Shown piece after piece: positions 5,801 through 9,518 of a DNA stretch of 9,518 nt (position 1 is its first letter; each line of letters begins with the position of its first letter). The DNA is taken from contig JAITNR010000181.1 of the NCBI GenBank assembly GCA_031290375.1, forward strand, positions 1 through 9,518, read 5' to 3'. Position numbers and translations under genes: made by a program. The notes under the pieces are model-generated. The model was not told where the DNA came from. It saw nothing but the letters and a program-made list of their open reading frames with translations, and made no database searches. The stretch is from Prevotellaceae bacterium (GTDB lineage: Bacteria; Bacteroidota; Bacteroidia; Bacteroidales; Paludibacteraceae).

Positions 5801-6253
5801 TAAATTCGGCTTGCGGTCGATTACTACAGCGATTTGATAATCATAAACATCCATTATCAAAGTTTCTAAAACTGAGACAATTTTGTAGTCCCCCATTGTG
5901 CTTTCTATGCTGTTTGAGAGATATTTAACGGCTTCAGTCAGATTAAATGCCTTTATCATAAAAAAACTTGGAAGAAGTTTTTCGTTGCCGTTGTCATCAA
6001 GTTGAATGAACATTACTTTCGCTTTGTACCACTTGTCGCCCTCTTCTTTTTCTACAAATTCGTTTATTTTTGTTTTTTTTATACCTGCAACTTCAAAATC
6101 GCCGCTAATTTGAGGCTCCAATTCCTTTGTAATTCTTGCTTCTGCTTCTGTAAATGACATTGCATTTATGAGATATATTTCGGAAACTTTTGTTAATAAT
6201 CCCTTGTCCCCAAATTTTTCATAGGTAACTTTTGTTTCAAACCAAGTGTTCAT
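5789..6253 (-). CDS. DUF4494 family protein, function unknown
   Basis: This is a 154-residue soluble protein that I recognise as DUF4494, a Bacteroidetes family without an assigned function. It opens with NTWFETKVTYEKFGDKGLLTKVSE and has the family segments LINAMSFTEAEARITKEL (about residues 29-46), KWYKAKVMFIQLDDN (about 74-88), FNLTEAVKYLSNSIEST (about 103-119) and LIMDVYDY (about 132-139). It appears to contain two similar halves, each with a strand-rich part followed by an A/TEA helix, which suggests an internal duplication. No signal peptide or membrane helix is seen, so it should be cytoplasmic. The start at ATG 6253 agrees with the family and with the promoter at 6320-6327. It precedes mazG on the same strand. 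Its last codons form one arm of the 19-bp inverted repeat. Confidence 0.8.
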   Translation of the reverse strand: MNTWFETKVTYEKFGDKGLLTKVSEIYLINAMSFTEAEARITKELEPQISGDFEVAGIKKTKINEFVEKEEGDKWYKAKVMFIQLDDNGNEKLLPSFFMIKAFNLTEAVKYLSNSIESTMGDYKIVSVLETLIMDVYDYQIAVVIDRKPNLMDE

Positions 6254-6319
6254 AAATTTATTATTTATTTGATATTCAATGTAAGTTATACGGAAAATTA
6301 TTTTTGCTCAAAATTGGCT

Positions 6320-6351
6320 CAAAGGTAAATATAATTTTTAAATTTTGCAAA
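6320..6351 (-). promoter_or_regulatory. Full Bacteroidetes promoter for the DUF4494-mazG unit
   Basis: On the minus strand, TTTG (6351-6348) is followed after exactly 20 nt by TACCTTTG (6327-6320), matching both the -33 and -7 elements of the Bacteroidetes primary sigma factor. The predicted leader to the ATG at 6253 is about 60 nt. The promoter in front of the DUF354 gene has the same boxes and spacing. Confidence 0.7.
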
Positions 6352-6361
6352 TTTTTTTTAG

Positions 6362-6746
6362 TCCCACTTGCAAGAATTACAACCACTACTATTTTGCGGA
6401 AGTTCGAGGATACAGAAATTTGCCACAGAATGCCTTCAATATCTGAAAGATGAAGGAGAAAAACTCGGAAATGTAAAAGCCGTATTGCATGCCTCTTCCT
6501 ACGTAATCGAATCTATTTTTGGCAGTTATAAAAATCGCAAATTACCCAATTCGTTAAACGGAGTTACACGACATATAATGATATTACCACTTTTAACGGC
6601 AATAAACACAGAAACAGGAAAATCTAATATTTGTTTTAAGAGCGTTTTGGAGTCTGTTTTTCTGCGGGATTTGAACCAATGGAGTTGCAGATAACCTCAC
6701 TGAAAACTTGACAGTTAAAAGAAGAAAAACATTGAATGTGGCGTAG
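6362..6746 (+). pseudogene. Frameshifted C-terminal remnant of a transposase-like gene
   Basis: The frame from about 6362 runs to TAA at 6692-6694. It encodes HASSYVIESIFGSYKNRK followed by SLNGVTRHIMILPLL, which resembles the C-terminal part of transposase-like proteins I have seen in Bacteroidetes; I cannot name the IS family. Reading on from around 6686 in the next frame restores the expected ending: DNLTENLTVKRRKTLNVA and TAG at 6744-6746. One frameshift therefore separates two parts of one protein. There is no ATG at the front, and an in-frame TAG lies at 6359-6361, so the N-terminal catalytic region has been lost. The remnant is about 125 residues. It is directly followed by the palindrome cluster. 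It should not be functional. Confidence 0.6.
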
Positions 6747-6761
6747 ATGGTTTTTTTATTG

Positions 6762-6910
6762 GGTTTGAACACCCTACCCGTAGGGTTGAACAATGATATC
6801 AATTCAACCCATACAGGTTGAGGTGTGGAATATCGCATTTCCACAGGTTTCACCTGCGGTTATTCACATAACGCCCTACGGGCTAAATAAACACTATTCA
6901 ACCCGTAATT
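6762..6910. repeat. Cluster of REP-like palindromes
   Basis: Four small hairpins are packed into about 115 bp. ACCCTAC (6771-6777) pairs with GTAGGGT (6780-6786). TCAACC (6804-6809) pairs with GGTTGA (6816-6821). CAGGT (6844-6848) pairs with ACCTG (6852-6856), extended by CC/GG beyond one mismatch. GCCC (6873-6876) pairs with GGGC (6880-6883). TTGAACA repeats directly around the first (6765-6771 and 6786-6792), and TTCAACCC recurs at 6803-6810 and 6897-6904 as if a further unit were truncated. This arrangement resembles REP/BIME-type repeats mobilised by RAYT transposases. No RAYT gene is in the window. The remaining 6911-6987 has no gene that I can see. Confidence 0.6.
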
Positions 6911-6987
6911 CGCATTATTCATTGTTTTTAGAAATCTCATTTGTTGAATAGGATCTTGCAAAATGTCTGAACTATGATTTCAACAGC

Positions 6988-8145
6988 CTAATGTGAAATA
7001 TCCTGTAAAACTTCAAGCATGTTTTTTACAATAAATTCAGCTGCGCTACCGTCTCCAAACACGGGAAGAAATTTTATATTTCTGTCAACCAACAAATCAT
7101 AAGCCTCCACAATTCTACAGGTGTTGGCATCGGTAACAATTCCCGCGTGCTGTTCCGTAATTTCAACCCATTCTGTTTCCGAACGGAGAATTACGCAGGG
7201 CTTTCCGAAAAAATAAGCCTCTTTTTGTACTCCACCCGAATCAGTCATGACAATTCTCGCGTTTTTTTCCAACGCAATCATTTCCAAAAAAGATGCAGGC
7301 GGAATAAAACGAATATGCCTGTTTTTTTCTATTTTATCTAAAAGATTGTTAAATTCATTCGTTTTTAAGACTTTGTAAGTGCGTGGGTGTACAGGTATCA
7401 CTATTTCTACCATCTTTTGTTCGGCAATAGCCAACAATGCTTCAAATATAGCCGTTAGCCGTTTCGGATTGTCGGTATTGTTGTCTCGATGCACGGTTGC
7501 CAGTATATATTCCCCGCTATTCAGTCCCAGTTGCGATACAATGGCAGTTTTTTTATCCGACATTGAGGCATAATACAACGTATTATCGTACATAATATCG
7601 CCTGAATTGAAAATATGCCGCTTATTACCATCGGCAAAAGTTGCCTGCGAAGTAAAAAAGCCTTCATTTTCCAAATTTTGCATAGCCGTTTTTGTGGGAG
7701 CAAACAACATCGTTGACAACTGGTCGCAAACAATACGGTTGACCTCTTCGGGCATAGCCATATTGAAGGAACGCAAACCAGCCTCTATGTGCACCACAGG
7801 GACGTGTATCTTTGAGGCAGCCACCGCTCCGGCAAGGGTAGAATTTGTATCTCCGAAAAGCACTGCTGCATCGAATGCCTCTTCCAGCAATACCTGTTCG
7901 ATGCTCTTTATCATCCTGGCTGTCTGTTCTCCGTGAGTCCCCGAACCGATATTCAAATTGAAATGAGGCTGTGGAATATTCATTTCCTGAAAAAAAACAT
8001 CAGACATATTGCTGTCGTAATGCTGCCCTGTGTGCAGTATTTTTTCCTCTATTCTGTCCGAAAAATGAGTGTTAACAGCGCGTGACAAGGCGGCTGCCTT
8101 TATTATTTGCGGACGTGCTCCTATGACAGTAAGAATTTTTATCAT
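6988..8145 (-). CDS. wecB: UDP-N-acetylglucosamine 2-epimerase (non-hydrolysing)
   Basis: This enzyme interconverts UDP-GlcNAc and UDP-ManNAc in the cytoplasm, supplying ManNAc-type sugars for surface polysaccharides. The 385-residue length is normal for the GT-B-fold family. Motifs in order are VIGARPQIIKAAAL (7-20), TGQHYD (39-44), FGDTNSTLAGA (97-107, with D99), HIEAGLRSF (119-127, with E121), MPEEVNR (131-137, with E133/E134), TVHRDNNTDNP (217-227, with H219), PVHPRT (251-256) and DSGGVQKEA (302-310), followed by GKPCVILRSETEWVE. Residues matching the catalytic acids and histidine of E. coli WecB are all present. The ATG at 8145 overlaps the stop of the upstream DUF354 gene by 4 bp (ATGA), so the two are translationally coupled. 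The symbol is by family; hydrolysing or related-substrate epimerases (WbpI type) cannot be fully excluded. Confidence 0.9.
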   Translation of the reverse strand: MIKILTVIGARPQIIKAAALSRAVNTHFSDRIEEKILHTGQHYDSNMSDVFFQEMNIPQPHFNLNIGSGTHGEQTARMIKSIEQVLLEEAFDAAVLFGDTNSTLAGAVAASKIHVPVVHIEAGLRSFNMAMPEEVNRIVCDQLSTMLFAPTKTAMQNLENEGFFTSQATFADGNKRHIFNSGDIMYDNTLYYASMSDKKTAIVSQLGLNSGEYILATVHRDNNTDNPKRLTAIFEALLAIAEQKMVEIVIPVHPRTYKVLKTNEFNNLLDKIEKNRHIRFIPPASFLEMIALEKNARIVMTDSGGVQKEAYFFGKPCVILRSETEWVEITEQHAGIVTDANTCRIVEAYDLLVDRNIKFLPVFGDGSAAEFIVKNMLEVLQDISH

Positions 8146-9233
8146 TTAAAATTATATTGATAATCAGGGTTTTCTTTCATTGTCTTTTTACTGTCGGGGT
8201 AATTTTCAATAAACCACGTTAAAAATGCAGCATAGTCTATTTTTTCAGCAAGCATCCGTTGTCGGCGAACCTGAAACTCGTTGTACAGCTCACTCATATT
8301 CAATAATTCCTCAATTTTTTGATACAATTTTTCGGGGTCTGATGATTTTATTCCGAAAGTCAAATGATATTTATGTTCCAGCTCTTCAAGCACGCCTATT
8401 TTTCCTGCAAAATCGCTGAACCTGACAGACGGAACGCCCAACATAGCCGCCTCTACCGACATACTTTGACTGTCTCCAATGTGCAATGTTGCAAACGCCA
8501 TTATATGATGAATATCCAATAGATTTATATTCAGTCTGTACTGCTCGAATTGTGGTTCCAATTCCCGTTCGGAAGTGATATAAATGGAGCCGTATTTTTG
8601 CAGAATGTTTATCATATTTTTTGCTGTTTCTGTGGAGATGCCGTGTATTCCCAAGTCGTGATGTGCATTCAGCTTGGCAAAACGCAGAAGGAAATAGGGT
8701 TTTTCCGTTGAAAAATATTTTTTCACAACACTTATATCCGGCGTAAAGTTATTCGGGTGCAGGTAAGCAAGTTTTTGATAGGAATTGTATTTTATCGTTT
8801 TTTTATTCCAGCGTCCATTATTACAGGATATCGGAGATAGAATTTCATTGACGAACGGAAAAACCATTCGAGCAAATATTGGCACCAAATTGGCGTCATC
8901 TTCTCCTGTCAAAACTACTTTTGATTTGGTAAAGACGCGCGTGGCAAACGAAAGCGTTGAGCCAATCAGAAGTTCAATATTATTTTTTCTGATAAAACGC
9001 GCCATGCCAATTTCCATTTGAACCACAGATTTTATCAGCCCAAAAAGAGTATTTGACCTGCCTTCGCGTATTACGGAACAGGTCAAATTGTCGTCCTGCA
9101 AAAGTTTTTCCAAAATATCTTTTTTCTTTATAACAAAAGAAACGTGAAGCCCTGTCTGAGTCAGGTTCTTAGCCACATTTTTAAATAAATGGAAGTGAGC
9201 CGGATGTCCGAGAAAAATTGCTATATTCTTCAT
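8142..9233 (-). CDS. DUF354 family protein, predicted GT-B-fold glycosyltransferase
   Basis: This 363-residue protein has the look of the DUF354 family, predicted to share the GT-B fold with UDP-GlcNAc 2-epimerases and glycosyltransferases. The N-terminal Rossmann-type half begins IAIFLGHPAHFHLFKNVAKNL (4-24), a sugar-binding glycine/histidine loop, and continues with ELLIGSTLSFA (87-97) and VVLTGEDDAN (106-115). The C-terminal half has YFLLRFAKLNAHHD (180-193), then HIGDSQSMSVEAAMLGVP (251-268), which corresponds to the nucleotide-sugar-binding region. No signal peptide or membrane helix was seen. It overlaps the epimerase gene by 4 bp, so the products probably act in one pathway, for example transfer of a UDP-ManNAc-derived sugar during surface glycan synthesis; donor and acceptor are unknown. 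The ATG at 9233 fits the family start, and transcription probably begins at the promoter at 9354-9385. Confidence 0.75.
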   Translation of the reverse strand: MKNIAIFLGHPAHFHLFKNVAKNLTQTGLHVSFVIKKKDILEKLLQDDNLTCSVIREGRSNTLFGLIKSVVQMEIGMARFIRKNNIELLIGSTLSFATRVFTKSKVVLTGEDDANLVPIFARMVFPFVNEILSPISCNNGRWNKKTIKYNSYQKLAYLHPNNFTPDISVVKKYFSTEKPYFLLRFAKLNAHHDLGIHGISTETAKNMINILQKYGSIYITSERELEPQFEQYRLNINLLDIHHIMAFATLHIGDSQSMSVEAAMLGVPSVRFSDFAGKIGVLEELEHKYHLTFGIKSSDPEKLYQKIEELLNMSELYNEFQVRRQRMLAEKIDYAAFLTWFIENYPDSKKTMKENPDYQYNFK

Positions 9234-9353
9234 CTTATTCTATCTACGTAATGCTTATTATGGTCGTAAATTTGTGGTTACTTTTTGCCAAAACAATGTT
9301 TTTCGACAGACAAAATACCGAACAAACGAACGGAAAACATAATTTAGCCAATG

Positions 9354-9385
9354 CAAAGGTACGCATTTTACTCCAAACTTGCAAA
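9354..9385 (-). promoter_or_regulatory. Full Bacteroidetes promoter for the DUF354-wecB operon
   Basis: On the minus strand TTTG (9385-9382) is followed by a 20-nt spacer and TACCTTTGCA (-7 element at 9361-9354). Both boxes and the spacing match the Bacteroidetes consensus. Transcription should start near 9347, giving a leader of about 115 nt before the ATG at 9233. It lies downstream of the stop of the preceding gene, so the operon has its own promoter. Confidence 0.75.
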
Positions 9386-9417
9386 CCTGCCGACACTACG
9401 GCCAGGGCAAACGCATC

Positions 9418-9518
9418 TTAATTAGTTAGGATTTTCAATAAATAATCATTATTCCATCCGGCATCGAGTCTTTTTCCCTTCACACTTCTCTTTTTTGATT
9501 GTTCATGTTTGATTAAAT
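9418..9518 (-). CDS. C-terminal end of an unidentified protein (partial)
   Basis: A minus-strand frame is open from the right window edge to TAA at 9418-9420 and encodes about 32 residues. It is rich in Lys/Arg and contains KRSVKGKRLDAGWNNDYLL. The stretch has no stop and a composition consistent with coding, so it is probably the end of a gene whose start lies beyond the window. I do not recognise the family. It is on the same strand as the DUF354-wecB pair and ends 184 bp upstream of DUF354, with a separate promoter in between. It may belong to the same surface-glycan locus, but nothing seen proves this. Confidence 0.45.
   Translation of the reverse strand, partial: LIKHEQSKKRSVKGKRLDAGWNNDYLLKILTN

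Noticed and set aside
6593..6853. Minus-strand frame of 86 codons across the transposase remnant and palindromes
   Set aside because: Its first third translates palindromic repeats and the rest is antisense to the transposase-like remnant.
6771..6904. Possible CRISPR array
   Set aside because: The palindromes are different from each other, have no constant repeat length and no regular spacers, and no cas gene is present.
9218..9421. Plus-strand frame of 67 codons upstream of the DUF354 gene
   Set aside because: It overlaps the promoter and leader of the minus-strand operon, has no family features and no promoter of its own.

Overview
The window looks like AT-rich chromosomal DNA from a member of the Bacteroidota, most likely order Bacteroidales. 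Three things support this. There is a GldB-type lipoprotein and two small families I know mainly from Bacteroidetes (DUF4491 and DUF4494). The promoters match the Bacteroidetes type, TTTG ~20 nt TAnnTTTG. Start codons are preceded by A-rich leaders without clear Shine-Dalgarno sequences. Species cannot be named from the sequence alone.

Layout. 1-164: left-edge intergenic DNA with a sharp GC drop near position 90. 165-2644 (minus strand): a three-gene series read as membrane-anchored coiled-coil protein, then GldB-like lipoprotein, then Fur-family regulator, driven from a divergent promoter region at 2645-2736. 2737-3207 (plus): an NfeD-like membrane protein, convergent with rlmN (3240-4268, minus). 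4425-4736 (plus): DUF4491 membrane protein, divergent from rlmN. 4737-4925: convergent intergenic region filled by a MITE-like inverted-repeat element. 4926-6253 (minus): DUF4494 protein then mazG, separated by a perfect 19-bp inverted repeat. 6362-6746: frameshifted C-terminal remnant of a transposase-like gene. 6762-6910: a cluster of small palindromes resembling REP elements. 6988-9233 (minus): a translationally coupled pair, DUF354 glycosyltransferase-like protein then UDP-GlcNAc 2-epimerase, behind a strong consensus promoter. 9418-9518: the C-terminal end of another minus-strand gene.

How the parts work together. Most genes are housekeeping: RlmN modifies 23S rRNA and tRNA, MazG removes aberrant NTPs, Fur is a metal-responsive regulator and NfeD belongs to the membrane. 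The epimerase/DUF354 pair probably supplies or uses UDP-ManNAc for a surface glycan. The less ordinary content lies between genes: related ATGAATAA-type repeats at the 3' ends of five consecutive genes, a long stem between DUF4494 and mazG, a MITE-like element, and a REP-like cluster beside a dead transposase. I did not find convincing evidence of a new defence, CRISPR or toxin-antitoxin system, and no tRNA or rRNA gene was recognised.
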